From Synechococcus sp. MVIR-18-1 (GTDB taxonomy: Bacteria > Cyanobacteriota > Cyanobacteriia > PCC-6307 > Cyanobiaceae), in the NCBI RefSeq assembly GCF_014279835.1, contig NZ_CP047942.1:744001-808000 (forward strand): 64,000 nt of DNA. The letters are read 5' to 3'. The translations under genes and the position numbers were made by a program. The notes under the pieces were generated by a model. It had not been told where the DNA came from. It searched no databases and saw only the letters and a list, made by a program, of their open reading frames with translations. How positions within the stretch are numbered: position 1 is the first letter of the stretch; each line of letters begins with the position of its first letter. Shown here piece after piece: positions 26,299 through 36,227 of this stretch.

Positions 26299-27963
26299 GT
26301 GAATACCCCTTGGGCTCCAAATGGAGACTCTCCTTCTTTGGCTTCAAAATACGGGTCCTACGCATTTCTTGCTGACCCTGCTTATTACACCAGTCCTGCG
26401 AATATACCTAGTAACGCGACATACGTATTAAAAGACCCCAAGCTGAATTCGAGTAATGGTCTTTTTTATTACCAGAATAGTGAACAGTTGCATTACACAA
26501 CAGCAGCTGGAAGCGATAATGGTTATAAAGTTCAGTTCTACGCAGGAGAAGATTTCTCGGGCAATTGTGAAGAGTCTGGCCCCGGAAATATTGACGATTT
26601 TATAGACATCCTTGATGAAACCCCTTCAGACATCGATGCTGGAATTCTTTCAAGACTTAGAGGTTTAAGTAAATCAGAGCGCCAAGCCAGGTTGGGTGAG
26701 CTTGTCAGTGCACTTCTTATTCCACGTAATGTGATTGCAGCAGGAGGTTTGGCTACGCAAGCCTTCAGTAATGATCTTGCAGACACGATTTTAGAGCAAT
26801 TACCAACGCGTTATTTGATGGAAGTAGAAGAGGAGGTTGTTGTTGAGATCGACGAAGTCGAAACAGAGGAAGAGGTTGTTCCTACTCGTGAGCCTGTGCG
26901 TGGGCTGTGGATGAAGGATGGAGAGGTGGATGATGCCCAGGCTTCTGATTATCTTGATAAGACGGTGATTGCATCAGCGAGTCAATCCACTGATGCGTTA
27001 GAGATCGGAGGGATTAATTATGTGGAGGATCAAGATCCAAGAAGTATTTATCTCAATGGTGGGATGCGTGCCTGGGTGAAAGGATTTGCAGGAAGCATGT
27101 CACCGTTTAGTACCGGTGGGCTTGAGAAGAATGGTATTTATTACCCCGATGTGTATAACGACTTCTACTCAACGCATGGTGGCGTTGTTGTTGGTGTGGA
27201 TGCACCGGTTGCCGATAAGGTTCAAGTTGGTGTTTTTGGGCACTACGGAAGCATCTCGCTGAATCAGTTTGCTGGTGAGTTCACAGGCAATGGTTCTTGG
27301 AATCCATCGGGCTGGGGCGGAGGCCTAACGGCTTCTTACGTGGATAAAGGGTTCTATGTTCAAGGCCTTTTTGGAGCTACATCTTTTTCAGGTGAAAACA
27401 AACGCCAGGTTTTGCTTGGCGGTGTGATCGATGAAACGTACACGGCCACAAAGAACACCACCTCTTATGTTGGCGCCGTGCGTGTTGGTGCTCCTGTGCT
27501 GTGGGTCGGAGTGATTGTTGACCCACAGTTAACGGCAACGTGGAACGGCAACAACGATGCGTCCTATACGGAATCAGGCCGGTATGACGCGTTGGCATTA
27601 AAGGTCAAGTCTTATTCCGATCATTTTCTGCAAACAGCGCTTGGATCCAAGTTTTCATGGCCGATTCCCTATGACAACGGCAATCTGTTGACGCCGTCAT
27701 TGCGTGTTGCTTGGCTTGCTGATTGGAACACCAACAATGGCGATGTGTCATATCAAAGGGCTAATGCAGAGAATCCAACAACGGCCAAGATTCCATCCAA
27801 TCAAGAGATGGAAAACGGAGTGTTGTTAGAAGGAGGCGTTGATTACGCGATCTTTGGAGGCGAATCATCGTCTTGGATGCTGTATGCCAAAGGAGGCGCC
27901 AAGGTTTGGTTCAGTAAGTCTGCTGACTGGAGAGCAAGTGGCGGTGTGACCTTCCGCTTCTGA
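26299..27963 (+). CDS. autotransporter-type outer-membrane protein, leader separated by in-frame stop
   Basis: 554 residues from a GTG. The C-terminal about 270 residues are typical of an autotransporter barrel: alternating strands (GVVVGVDAPVADKVQVGVFG, YVQGLFGATSF, GAVRVGAPVLWVGVIVD, SLRVAWLADWNT) ending in ASGGVTFRF with the terminal Phe needed for barrel assembly. The passenger (about 1-240) has a Glu-rich hinge (MEVEEEVVVEIDEVETEEEVV is residues about 174-194). Without the upstream leader the protein cannot be exported, so either stop readthrough or a start upstream is needed, or the gene is newly inactive. A terminator follows at 28045. Confidence 0.75.
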   Translation: MNTPWAPNGDSPSLASKYGSYAFLADPAYYTSPANIPSNATYVLKDPKLNSSNGLFYYQNSEQLHYTTAAGSDNGYKVQFYAGEDFSGNCEESGPGNIDDFIDILDETPSDIDAGILSRLRGLSKSERQARLGELVSALLIPRNVIAAGGLATQAFSNDLADTILEQLPTRYLMEVEEEVVVEIDEVETEEEVVPTREPVRGLWMKDGEVDDAQASDYLDKTVIASASQSTDALEIGGINYVEDQDPRSIYLNGGMRAWVKGFAGSMSPFSTGGLEKNGIYYPDVYNDFYSTHGGVVVGVDAPVADKVQVGVFGHYGSISLNQFAGEFTGNGSWNPSGWGGGLTASYVDKGFYVQGLFGATSFSGENKRQVLLGGVIDETYTATKNTTSYVGAVRVGAPVLWVGVIVDPQLTATWNGNNDASYTESGRYDALALKVKSYSDHFLQTALGSKFSWPIPYDNGNLLTPSLRVAWLADWNTNNGDVSYQRANAENPTTAKIPSNQEMENGVLLEGGVDYAIFGGESSSWMLYAKGGAKVWFSKSADWRASGGVTFRF

Positions 27964-28044
27964 TCCATCTGCTTCTTCGGATGCGCTAGCTCTGTTGCTC
28001 TTGGGGGGCTTTGAATGGTCCTTATTCACGATTGTTAGTTTTTT

Positions 28045-28070
28045 GCTCGCCAGCAATGGCGAGCTTTTTT
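28045..28070 (+). terminator. intrinsic terminator after autotransporter gene
   Basis: The stem GCTCGCC / GGCGAGC (28045-28051, 28058-28064) with loop AGCAAT is followed by six T (28065-28070). It lies 82 bases after the stop. The rest of 28071-28393 shows no gene or obvious site. Confidence 0.85.
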
Positions 28071-28393
28071 GTGGTTTGAGTTCCTGTTCAGATGCAGTTA
28101 GTCATAGGCGCTCAGCAATTGAGTCATGGTTGCGTGTATTGGATTTGTAAAAGTAGTTTCAGAGTTCAGGGTTTGTGCTTCTGGATAGATCTTCCTTTAC
28201 TTGCCTAAGGGAAGATCTTTGGATGATTGGTCTCCTAAATGGAGTCTAATAATCTGGGTTTGACGTTCATCTTGATAGTGCAATGCTTCAGGATTTGCTT
28301 TGTTCTGGTGCTTGCTTTGTTGCCTCAGATGATCGTTTGAATCTGATTCAGTAACTACTTATCTTTGCTCTTGTTTTTGTTCTTCATGTCTGA

Positions 28394-31300
28394 ATGATGA
28401 CTGATTCCTTCGCCAATGGTGTGACCTATCAGGTCAACCCTGCAGGATCTGATATCACCGATTTCAATTCCACTACAGATAGCCTTGATTTTGGAGAGAT
28501 TTCCGTTCATGGCTTGATTCTTGGTGCATTGCCTGATGGCACAGCTGCGATTGTTAATCCCTGGGCCGATCAGGTGCAAGCGCTTCAGGGTTTGAGCTGG
28601 AGTGATCTAAGCCTCAATAACCTTGGTGTTGTTGGTAATGAACATCTCCGTCAAGATATTGGGGCGGTGTTGTCTTGGGAGCAAGCTATTGGTGCGCGTG
28701 ACTCAGAAACTGTATACATACGCTCTCATCAGTTTGGCGTTCAAGAGGTCATTGATGACTTTGACCCTCAAACCCAAAAGCTGAATTTTCTCTACACAGG
28801 TACGCGCGAACGTCTGTCTGTTGTTGATACGGATCAGGGATTATTGATTCAGTTTGAGCCCACAAATCAAAGTGTACTTTTAAAGGGAGTTCAGCGCAGC
28901 GAGTTGATCGGCGCCAATCTCGAGTTTCATCACGATCAGGTGATGGAAGACAACCTTGAGGTTCCTTTTGGCTTCACAGCAGAAGAGGTTTCCCTGGTGA
29001 GCCGAGCTGGTCTGCTCACACCCCAGGCTCCCAGTGGTGCCTCCACCGATGGCGACCAGATGCGCGCTGGGCTGATGGTGAATCCCGACTCCACCGTGAT
29101 AGCGATGGACGCGTTTCAGTCCATGACTGACCACTCCATGCACAACCATCCGATGCCATCGAGCTCGGGCGAATTGCAGGCCTCTGTTGCTGGCAAGCTC
29201 TATTCCGGGGGAATGGGTGGAACCCTTACGCTCTCGAACGCATCAGATGTTGCGCTTAATGATTGGTCGTTCCGTTTTTTGACCAATCAACCCGATTTTG
29301 AGAGTTGGTCGGCTGAATCCTCCGTGAACGATCTCGGTGGTGGCGTCTATCAGGTGTTGATCAAACCTCCCGCCTGGGGCCTTGAGATTCCAGCTGGTGG
29401 GTCTGTTGATCTCTCGTTTAATGCCAACAGCGTGGGATTACCGGATTCAGGCGAGCTCAGCAATGCGCTGTTTTTTGTTGCCGCACCCGGAGCCGATGTT
29501 GCGGCTCCAGATCAAGCAGACCTCAACGACACGTCTTCGCTGAGCACTGTGGATTCACCGCCCATTGTTGAGCCATCGCCAGCTGTTGAGCCATCGCCGG
29601 TGATGGCAGATTCGCAGGGACTTTCTGTATCGGCCACGATCACCGACGGATGGTCTGGGATCTTTGCGGGCGAAATCACCGTGACCAATGTTGGAGATGG
29701 TTCTGCCGGAAACGACTGGAGTGTGGATGTTGTGATGGATGCACCACTCACAATGGTTAGCAACTTTGAAGTGACGTCTTCCTTGCGAGGTGATGGTCGT
29801 TACGACGTCTCCATTTCTCCGAAAGCATGGGCTGCTCCCTTGGCTCCAGGTGCTTCACAGGCGTCCTATTACCAGGCAGCTGGTGAGTTCATCGACCCCG
29901 CTCAGGTGTTTGACTTCACCGAGAGTGTTGTTGTTGCAGAAAGCCCAGCTTCAACGCCAATGGTTGAGCCCAGTGTTGAACCCACTGTTGAAGACACTGT
30001 TGCAACCTCGGTTGATGTGCCGGTTCCAAATGGTGGCAGTGATAAACGCATCGTCACCTATTTCGAGGAATGGGGTGTGTATGAGCGCGATATCAATCTG
30101 TCCGATGTGAATGGGCAAGCGATGACCCATCTCAACTACAGCTTCTTTGATGTCAAAGCCGATGGCTCTGTTCAGCTGTTTGATGCCTATGCAGCACAGG
30201 AGAAGCGCTTTGATGCTGCTGATCAAGTGAGTCGAACCTTCACAACAGCTGAGTATCAGGCCGTTGATCCAGCTCTGATTGCTGCTTACAACTCAGATCG
30301 CTACACCATCACTGAAACGGCTGACTCTGTCACGATTACCAGTGTTCCCGTTGGTTGGAATGATGCGGGACCTCAAGATGCCGGAAATTTCGAGCAACTG
30401 AGCCGCTTTAAGGAACTCAACCCCAATGTTGAGCTTGGTTTTGCCCTTGGTGGATGGACGCTCTCAGATGAGTTCAGCACGGCCTTTACAACGCAAGCAG
30501 GCCGTGATCAGTTCACAAGTGATGTGGTGGATATTTTCAAAACCTATGAGTTCTTCAGTGTTGTGGATTTTGATTGGGAATATCCCGGTGGTGGTGGTGA
30601 TGCGGGAAATGCATCGAGTGCCAATGATGGGGCCAATTTTGCTTTAGTTCTGGAACAGTTGCGCAGCGAGCTTGATGCACTCGAATCGCAAACTGGCGGA
30701 AACTATGAGGTCTCGATCGCGACGGCGGGCGGCTCAGAAAAACTCGCCAATCTCAATCTTGCCGGGATCGATCCTTACGTTGATTTTTATAATGTAATGA
30801 CCTACGACTTTCACGGTGGTTGGGAGAGTCAAACCGGGCATCAGGCCGCGATGACAGGTGATGCCAACAATTACGATGTCACCACATCGGTGTCTGTCTT
30901 TGAAGAGGCTGGGGTTGCCCTCAATAAGGTTGTTTTAGGGGCTCCCGCTTATACCCGGGCTTGGGGAGGTGTTGAGGCTGGTGGCACCTTTGGTTATCAA
31001 CAATCAGGCACGGGGGCTGAAGCGCAAGGGTCTTTTGAAGCTGGGGTTTATGACTACAAAGACATCGTCACCGATGTAATAACGGGGCAGACCGATCTCT
31101 ACTGGGATGACAACAGCAAAGCGGCCTTTGCCTATAACGGTGATGAATGGAGCTCGATTGAAACCACCGCCACGATTGCTGGCAAAGCCGCTTATGTGCA
31201 AGAAAAGGATCTGGGCGGAATGATGTTCTGGGCCTTAAGCAATGATGCTGAAGGTGATCTCAGTTTAGTGGAAGCTGCTGATGACATTCTTCGTCAGGGT

Positions 31301-31399
31301 GGTTCCTATTCGGAAGCGATTGGGAATGCCCCAGAGTTTGATACTATTCTTGGGGGCAATGGTGAATTTAGTATCAGTGATTTTACGGCTTTGGCCTAA
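28394..31399 (+). CDS. GH18 chitinase with putative chitin/cellulose-binding modules
   Basis: 1001 residues. From N- to C-terminus: a domain of about 165 residues with DITDFNSTTDSLDF; a low-complexity His/Met stretch near 240; two CBM2-like beta modules (about 255-360 and 405-495); Pro/Val/Glu linkers; and a GH18 barrel (about 550-975). The catalytic DxxDxDxE equivalent is VVDFDWE, with the acid Glu729, and MTYDFHGGW, FALGGWTLS and MMFWALSND are the other GH18 blocks. The enzyme would cut chitin. There is no Sec leader; an acidic C-terminus ending EFSISDFTALA suggests type I secretion. Chitin use has been described for some marine picocyanobacteria. Confidence 0.92.
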   Translation: MMTDSFANGVTYQVNPAGSDITDFNSTTDSLDFGEISVHGLILGALPDGTAAIVNPWADQVQALQGLSWSDLSLNNLGVVGNEHLRQDIGAVLSWEQAIGARDSETVYIRSHQFGVQEVIDDFDPQTQKLNFLYTGTRERLSVVDTDQGLLIQFEPTNQSVLLKGVQRSELIGANLEFHHDQVMEDNLEVPFGFTAEEVSLVSRAGLLTPQAPSGASTDGDQMRAGLMVNPDSTVIAMDAFQSMTDHSMHNHPMPSSSGELQASVAGKLYSGGMGGTLTLSNASDVALNDWSFRFLTNQPDFESWSAESSVNDLGGGVYQVLIKPPAWGLEIPAGGSVDLSFNANSVGLPDSGELSNALFFVAAPGADVAAPDQADLNDTSSLSTVDSPPIVEPSPAVEPSPVMADSQGLSVSATITDGWSGIFAGEITVTNVGDGSAGNDWSVDVVMDAPLTMVSNFEVTSSLRGDGRYDVSISPKAWAAPLAPGASQASYYQAAGEFIDPAQVFDFTESVVVAESPASTPMVEPSVEPTVEDTVATSVDVPVPNGGSDKRIVTYFEEWGVYERDINLSDVNGQAMTHLNYSFFDVKADGSVQLFDAYAAQEKRFDAADQVSRTFTTAEYQAVDPALIAAYNSDRYTITETADSVTITSVPVGWNDAGPQDAGNFEQLSRFKELNPNVELGFALGGWTLSDEFSTAFTTQAGRDQFTSDVVDIFKTYEFFSVVDFDWEYPGGGGDAGNASSANDGANFALVLEQLRSELDALESQTGGNYEVSIATAGGSEKLANLNLAGIDPYVDFYNVMTYDFHGGWESQTGHQAAMTGDANNYDVTTSVSVFEEAGVALNKVVLGAPAYTRAWGGVEAGGTFGYQQSGTGAEAQGSFEAGVYDYKDIVTDVITGQTDLYWDDNSKAAFAYNGDEWSSIETTATIAGKAAYVQEKDLGGMMFWALSNDAEGDLSLVEAADDILRQGGSYSEAIGNAPEFDTILGGNGEFSISDFTALA

Positions 31400-31570
31400 G
31401 TCTAGTTCTGCTCATTGCTGTTAAAACTTGATATTAGGGCCCATGGCTTGGCTGAATCCTCCTCCTTGCAGGGGGGGGAGGATCTCTTTGTTTTTGTCTT
31501 TCTGAGGCCATTAAGTTCCGCAGTCCTTGCAGGCAGCGCCGATGATGGCTGCATCGATTGGTCTGAACGA

Positions 31571-32068
31571 ATGGGCGTGCTGCGTCGACTTTTGGTTTCT
31601 TTGTTAGCAGCGATGCTGCTGTTGCTGATCACCCCAAACGCAGCCCTTGCTCAGGTGCATCAGCACAACGATGAGGCTGGAGCACCGATGCTGCGCAGTC
31701 TTGAAAGTTTGCGTGACCTTGATTACGACAGCTGGCAGGCCGTTGCCTATCGCACTGGAAAGCCAGGAAATCCGGTGGTGCTGCGGATTGTGGGCTATCC
31801 CGGCAAGGTGCGGCTCGATCATCCCGTTTCGTTGCTTGTTCAAGCTGGAGTGAGGGAGTGGCAATTGGACGACATCACTCTCAAAAACCCCGCCCTCGCC
31901 AGTGACGGTCGTGAAGCTGCCGCCGAATTTGCGCTTGATCCTCTCCTCGCTGATCTGAGCAACAACCGTCCGCTGCGTTTATTTCTTCCTGGGGTATTTA
32001 ACGAATTGCCCGTTCCTCCCTATGTGGTGGGTGAATGGCGCGACGTGCAAACCCAGCCGCTGAGCTGA
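31571..32068 (+). CDS. DUF3122 secreted protein
   Basis: About 165 residues from ATG 31571, chosen because it directly precedes a signal peptide (RRLLVSLLAAMLLLLITPNAALA, cleavage near ALA-QV); the frame opens upstream at 31415 with an unlikely leader. The mature part matches the cyanobacterial DUF3122 family: SLRDLDYDSWQAVAYRTGKPG, RIVGYPGKVRLDHP and LRLFLPGVFNELPVPPYVVGEW (last segment, residues about 140-160). Function is unknown. Its stop overlaps the ATG of ribD by one base. Confidence 0.8.
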   Translation: MGVLRRLLVSLLAAMLLLLITPNAALAQVHQHNDEAGAPMLRSLESLRDLDYDSWQAVAYRTGKPGNPVVLRIVGYPGKVRLDHPVSLLVQAGVREWQLDDITLKNPALASDGREAAAEFALDPLLADLSNNRPLRLFLPGVFNELPVPPYVVGEWRDVQTQPLS

Positions 32069-33153
32069 TGCAGACCGGCCCCAATCGCTGGACCTTTTGG
32101 ATGCGCCGGGCGCTGCAGTTAGCAGCCTTGGCGGACGGCCAAACCAGCCCCAATCCCTTGGTGGGGGCAGTGGTTCTTGACGTGCAAGGAGCTCTGGTGG
32201 GCGAGGGTTTTCACGCCAAAGCAGGTGAGGCCCATGCCGAGGTGGGCGCACTTGCTCAAGCTGGGACGCGCGCCATGGGCGGCACGATCATCGTCACGCT
32301 TGAGCCCTGTTGTCACCAGGGCCGCACGCCCCCCTGCACGGAGGCAGTGATTCAGGCCGGCATTCAGCGCGTGGTTGTAGCACTCAAAGATCCTGATCCG
32401 CGGGTTGCTGGTGGTGGCATTCAGCGTTTACGCGATGCCGGCTTGGAGGTGGTCACCGGGGTTTTGGAGTCCGAAGCGGCGCAACAAAACCGAGCCTTTG
32501 TGCATCGCGTTCAAACCGGGCGTCCCTGGGGCCTTCTCAAGTGGGCGATGAGCTTGGATGGCCGCACCGCGCTACCGAATGGCGAAAGTCAGTGGATTAG
32601 TGCCCCTCCCGCGCGCGCTTGGGTGCATCAGTTGCGGGCTGGTTGTGATGCGGTGATTGTGGGAGGCGGCACCGTGCGCGCCGATAACCCCCTGCTCACC
32701 AGCCGTGGGGCCCGTTCGCCCGAACCCTTGCGCGTGGTGCTGAGCCGAAGCCTTGACCTGCCTGCCTACGCACAACTTTGGGACACAAGCCTGGCGGCAA
32801 CGCTTCTGGCTTACGGGCCAGGTAGAGCTGATCGCTTCCTGCCTGAGGGCCCGGAACCTCTTGAACTTTTGGCCAGCGAGCCCTTGGACCTTCTGCAAGC
32901 CTTGGCTCAAAGAGGCTGCAACCGGGTGCTCTGGGAATGCGGCCCTGCCTTGGCAGCAGCGGCACTCCAGCAGGGCTGCGTGCAGGAGTTGGCGGTGGTG
33001 ATTGCCCCCAAGCTTCTTGGAGGTACATTGGCGCGAACGCCCCTTGGTGACCTGGGTTTTTCGGCGATGGATCAGGTCATTCCGCTGTCGGCGCACACGG
33101 CAGAGCGGTTGGGGTGTGATCTGCTCTTGCGAGCTCTTACTCAGGATCCCTAA
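32068..33153 (+). CDS. ribD: riboflavin biosynthesis bifunctional deaminase/reductase
   Basis: About 361 residues. The N-terminal deaminase domain carries SPNPLVGAVV, HAEVGAL and the zinc motif PCCHQGRTPPCTEAVI, and the C-terminal reductase domain carries KWAMSLDGRTA, SQWISAPPARAWVHQLRA and VIVGGGTVRADNPLL. Together they carry out the second and third steps of riboflavin synthesis. ATG 32068 (TGATG overlap with DUF3122) is preferred over an earlier ATG at 32035; the overlap suggests coupling. Confidence 0.93.
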   Translation: MQTGPNRWTFWMRRALQLAALADGQTSPNPLVGAVVLDVQGALVGEGFHAKAGEAHAEVGALAQAGTRAMGGTIIVTLEPCCHQGRTPPCTEAVIQAGIQRVVVALKDPDPRVAGGGIQRLRDAGLEVVTGVLESEAAQQNRAFVHRVQTGRPWGLLKWAMSLDGRTALPNGESQWISAPPARAWVHQLRAGCDAVIVGGGTVRADNPLLTSRGARSPEPLRVVLSRSLDLPAYAQLWDTSLAATLLAYGPGRADRFLPEGPEPLELLASEPLDLLQALAQRGCNRVLWECGPALAAAALQQGCVQELAVVIAPKLLGGTLARTPLGDLGFSAMDQVIPLSAHTAERLGCDLLLRALTQDP

Positions 33154-33205
33154 CCCAACCTTTTGATCGAATACTTCAAGATTTTCCGCTAGCTGACCTC
33201 TGCAC

Positions 33206-33946
33206 TCACCGTCGATCGTCGTGCTCAAAAATGTCTTCTTCTTCCATTTGTTTGGTGTAGCGACCGATCAAGACTCCCATCACTACCGCTAAATAAAGCG
33301 GTCCAATGATTCCTGTCACCACCGCCAGCATCCGCGAGACCGGCATGACCGGTTGGATGTCTCCAAAGCCCACCGTGGTTAAGCAGATAAAGGCGAAATA
33401 GTTGATTTGGGAGAAGTCATTCAGCTTCATCAGCACGCTTGCGTTGGGCCCACTGGCGGATTCTTGAAGCATGCTGAGTGGCGCGAAACTGCCCGGTTGA
33501 ATGGTTTCCACCGCACTCATCACCAAACCAGCTGTGAGGCCCAACAGCAAATACCCAGCGGCAGCTCCCATCAGCAACCCAGATGTGACTCTCCGCTCCT
33601 GGGACAATCGCTCCACCAAGCGGATCACGCTCCAGCCCACCAACACACTCCAGGTGAGCACGAGTGGAACGCCACTCACCACCCAGCGCACAGGCGTGAC
33701 TTGCCACAACATCAGGGCAACCAGGGCCGCGAGCCCTAGCAGCTGATACAAGCGGTCCTCAACAGTGAGCACCGTTTTGCGGATCATCACCAATTGCGTG
33801 AGCAGCAGGGCGATGAGGCCGTACCCCAGGGGGCCGATCCAGCTCAGGCGCGGAAAGGCAAAGCTCACTAGCACGACAATGCACAGGCCTAGAAGCAGCT
33901 CATAGATTTTTTCTCGATGGCGGCGCTTTGATCGATCTGATTTCAT
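33206..33946 (-). CDS. two-transmembrane-type potassium channel
   Basis: 246 residues. After several N-terminal hydrophobic segments come a pore loop with TTVGFGD (about residues 189-195), the K+ channel selectivity filter, and a last inner helix (MLAVVTGIIGPLYLAVVMGVLIG). The C-terminus is short and acidic (KQMEEEDIFEHDD), with no RCK regulatory domain, so gating is by another mechanism. Four to five segments precede the filter, more than a minimal two-helix channel. Located in the inner membrane. It stands alone, convergent with ribD. Confidence 0.85.
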   Translation of the reverse strand: MKSDRSKRRHREKIYELLLGLCIVVLVSFAFPRLSWIGPLGYGLIALLLTQLVMIRKTVLTVEDRLYQLLGLAALVALMLWQVTPVRWVVSGVPLVLTWSVLVGWSVIRLVERLSQERRVTSGLLMGAAAGYLLLGLTAGLVMSAVETIQPGSFAPLSMLQESASGPNASVLMKLNDFSQINYFAFICLTTVGFGDIQPVMPVSRMLAVVTGIIGPLYLAVVMGVLIGRYTKQMEEEDIFEHDDRR

Positions 33947-34149
33947 CTTCAGAGCATTCCGCCAGGCTCAGGATTCCAACAATCGCGAACGCCAGCGAGC
34001 CCAGCAAGGTGCTTGGTTTGCTTGTTGTTCATGGTCCTTTCAAACGCACTGGCTGGTCTAGACGCCAAGCCGTTCGGTTCTCCCCCCAGCATGCGCACCC
34101 ATCAGGGAAACAACCGACTTAGTTTGGTGCGCATTCGGGAACCGGCTTC

Positions 34150-36033
34150 ATGGCGATTCGAGAAGACGACAATCGCCCTAATCGGCGCTTCGGGATCATC
34201 AACCTTGTGTTGATTGGTTTCGGAGTGTTGTTGCTGCTCAGCAGCTTCATCCCCAACCAAGGCATGCAGCAGGTGCCTCGGGTGCCTTACTCACTCTTTA
34301 TTGATCAGGTGAACGATGGGGCGGTCAAGCGCGCCTTCATTACCCAAGATCAGATTCGCTACGAGCTTAGTGAGGTTGAGGAGGGAGCCCCCTCCGTGCT
34401 TGCAACCACGCCGATCTTCGATATGGATCTTCCCCAACGCCTGGAAAGCAAAGGTGTTGAGTTTGCTGCTGCTCCGCCCAAGAAACCCAATATTTTCACC
34501 ACCATTTTGAGCTGGGTGGTCCCCCCACTAATTTTTATCCTCGTCTTGCAGTTTTTTGCCCGTCGCTCGATGGGCGGCGGCGGAGCTCAAGGTGCACTTA
34601 ATTTCACCAAGAGCAAGGCCAAGGTGTATGTGCCTGATGAGAAATCACGGGTCACGTTCGCCGATGTGGCAGGTGTGGATGAAGCCAAAGATGAGCTCAA
34701 TGAAATTGTTGACTTCTTAAAAACACCGGAGCGCTACACCGATATCGGCGCACGCATTCCCAAGGGTGTGTTGCTTGTTGGCCCTCCAGGTACAGGTAAA
34801 ACGTTGCTCTCCAAAGCCGTGGCTGGTGAGGCAGGTGTTCCCTTCTTCATCATCAGTGGTTCTGAATTTGTAGAACTCTTTGTGGGAGCTGGTGCTGCTC
34901 GGGTTCGTGACCTGTTCGAACAGGCTAAAAAGAACGCTCCTTGCATCATTTTTATTGATGAGCTCGATGCGATCGGTAAGAGTCGCTCAGGCTCGATGGG
35001 TGTGGTTGGAGGTAACGATGAGCGCGAACAAACGCTGAATCAACTCCTCACCGAAATGGATGGTTTTGCCTCCACAGACAAGCCTGTGATCGTGTTGGCT
35101 GCTACGAACCAGCCTGAGGTCTTAGACGCAGCCCTACTTCGTCCTGGTCGCTTTGATCGTCAGGTGCTCGTGGACCGTCCCGATCTTTCTGGTCGTAAAA
35201 CAATTCTTGAGATCTACGCCAAAAAAGTAAAACTGGCTGATGCCGTCGATTTAGACAAAATCGCTCAAGCCACTAGTGGTTTTGCCGGTGCCGATCTCGC
35301 CAACCTGGTGAATGAGGCAGCCTTATTGGCAGCGCGTAATTACAAGAAAGAAGTTGTCCAAGGTGACCTCAATGAAGCCATTGAGCGCGTTGTTGCCGGC
35401 CTTGAGAAAAAGAGCAGGGTGATGCAAGACGATGAGAAAAAGGTTGTTGCTTATCACGAGGTTGGTCACGCGATCGTGGGTCACCTCATGCCCGGTGGAA
35501 GCAAAGTGGCCAAGATTTCGATCGTGCCCCGCGGCATGAGTGCCTTGGGCTACACCCTGCAACTCCCCACGGAAGAGCGTTTCCTCAATTCTCGCGAAGA
35601 TTTGGAAGGACAAATTGCCACCCTGCTCGGCGGTCGCTCTGCAGAGGAGATTGTCTTCGGCAAAATCACCACGGGAGCTGCCAACGATTTGCAGCGTGCC
35701 ACCGATATTGCTGAGCAGATGGTGGGCACCTATGGCATGAGCGACACCCTCGGTCCCCTTGCCTATGACAAGCAGGGCGGTGGCCGTTTCCTTGGCGGCA
35801 ACAACAATCCCCGCCGCGCCGTAAGTGATGCCACAGCTCAAGCGATCGATCGTGAAGTGCGTGGCTTAGTGGACCGTGCCCACGACCAAGCCCTTTCGAT
35901 TCTTCGTCAAAACATGGCGTTGCTTGAAACGATCTCCCAGAAAATTCTTGAAAAAGAAGTGATCGAAGGCGATGACCTCAGGGAGATGCTCTCGGCCAGC
36001 GTGATGCCCGAAGAGCAATCCGTTGCGGTCTAA
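34150..36033 (+). CDS. ftsH: ATP-dependent zinc metalloprotease FtsH
   Basis: 627 residues: two transmembrane segments (about 14-34 and 117-137), an AAA domain with Walker A GPPGTGKT (211-218), [11 protein letters not shown] Walker B, and the second region of homology ending in GRFDRQVL, followed by the protease domain with HEVGH (436-440). It degrades membrane and soluble proteins, with a role in thylakoid protein turnover in cyanobacteria. Several ftsH paralogues are usual in cyanobacteria and which one this is cannot be settled here. Followed by a strong terminator. Confidence 0.95.
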   Translation: MAIREDDNRPNRRFGIINLVLIGFGVLLLLSSFIPNQGMQQVPRVPYSLFIDQVNDGAVKRAFITQDQIRYELSEVEEGAPSVLATTPIFDMDLPQRLESKGVEFAAAPPKKPNIFTTILSWVVPPLIFILVLQFFARRSMGGGGAQGALNFTKSKAKVYVPDEKSRVTFADVAGVDEAKDELNEIVDFLKTPERYTDIGARIPKGVLLVGPPGTGKTLLSKAVAGEAGVPFFIISGSEFVELFVGAGAARVRDLFEQAKKNAPCIIFIDELDAIGKSRSGSMGVVGGNDEREQTLNQLLTEMDGFASTDKPVIVLAATNQPEVLDAALLRPGRFDRQVLVDRPDLSGRKTILEIYAKKVKLADAVDLDKIAQATSGFAGADLANLVNEAALLAARNYKKEVVQGDLNEAIERVVAGLEKKSRVMQDDEKKVVAYHEVGHAIVGHLMPGGSKVAKISIVPRGMSALGYTLQLPTEERFLNSREDLEGQIATLLGGRSAEEIVFGKITTGAANDLQRATDIAEQMVGTYGMSDTLGPLAYDKQGGGRFLGGNNNPRRAVSDATAQAIDREVRGLVDRAHDQALSILRQNMALLETISQKILEKEVIEGDDLREMLSASVMPEEQSVAV

Positions 36034-36085
36034 GACCCTGCTCTGCCCTTAGAGCGGCCTCCTTTCGGTGTTCACTCGCTGCATG

Positions 36086-36114
36086 AACTGCCTTCTTCGG
36101 GGGGCAGTTTTTTT
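36086..36114 (+). terminator. intrinsic terminator of ftsH
   Basis: Stem AACTGCC / GGCAGTT (36086-36092, 36103-36109) followed by a T run to 36114, 53 bases after the ftsH stop. Confidence 0.85.
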
Positions 36115-36227
36115 GTGTTCGTTGAGCTCCAGGCGCCGTGAACAGCATCGGTTCCAGCACGAAGGGGGCAGGAAGGCTTGACGAGCAGCCCTTTCATCCC
36201 CGATAACACTCCTTTGAAGCCGCTGGC

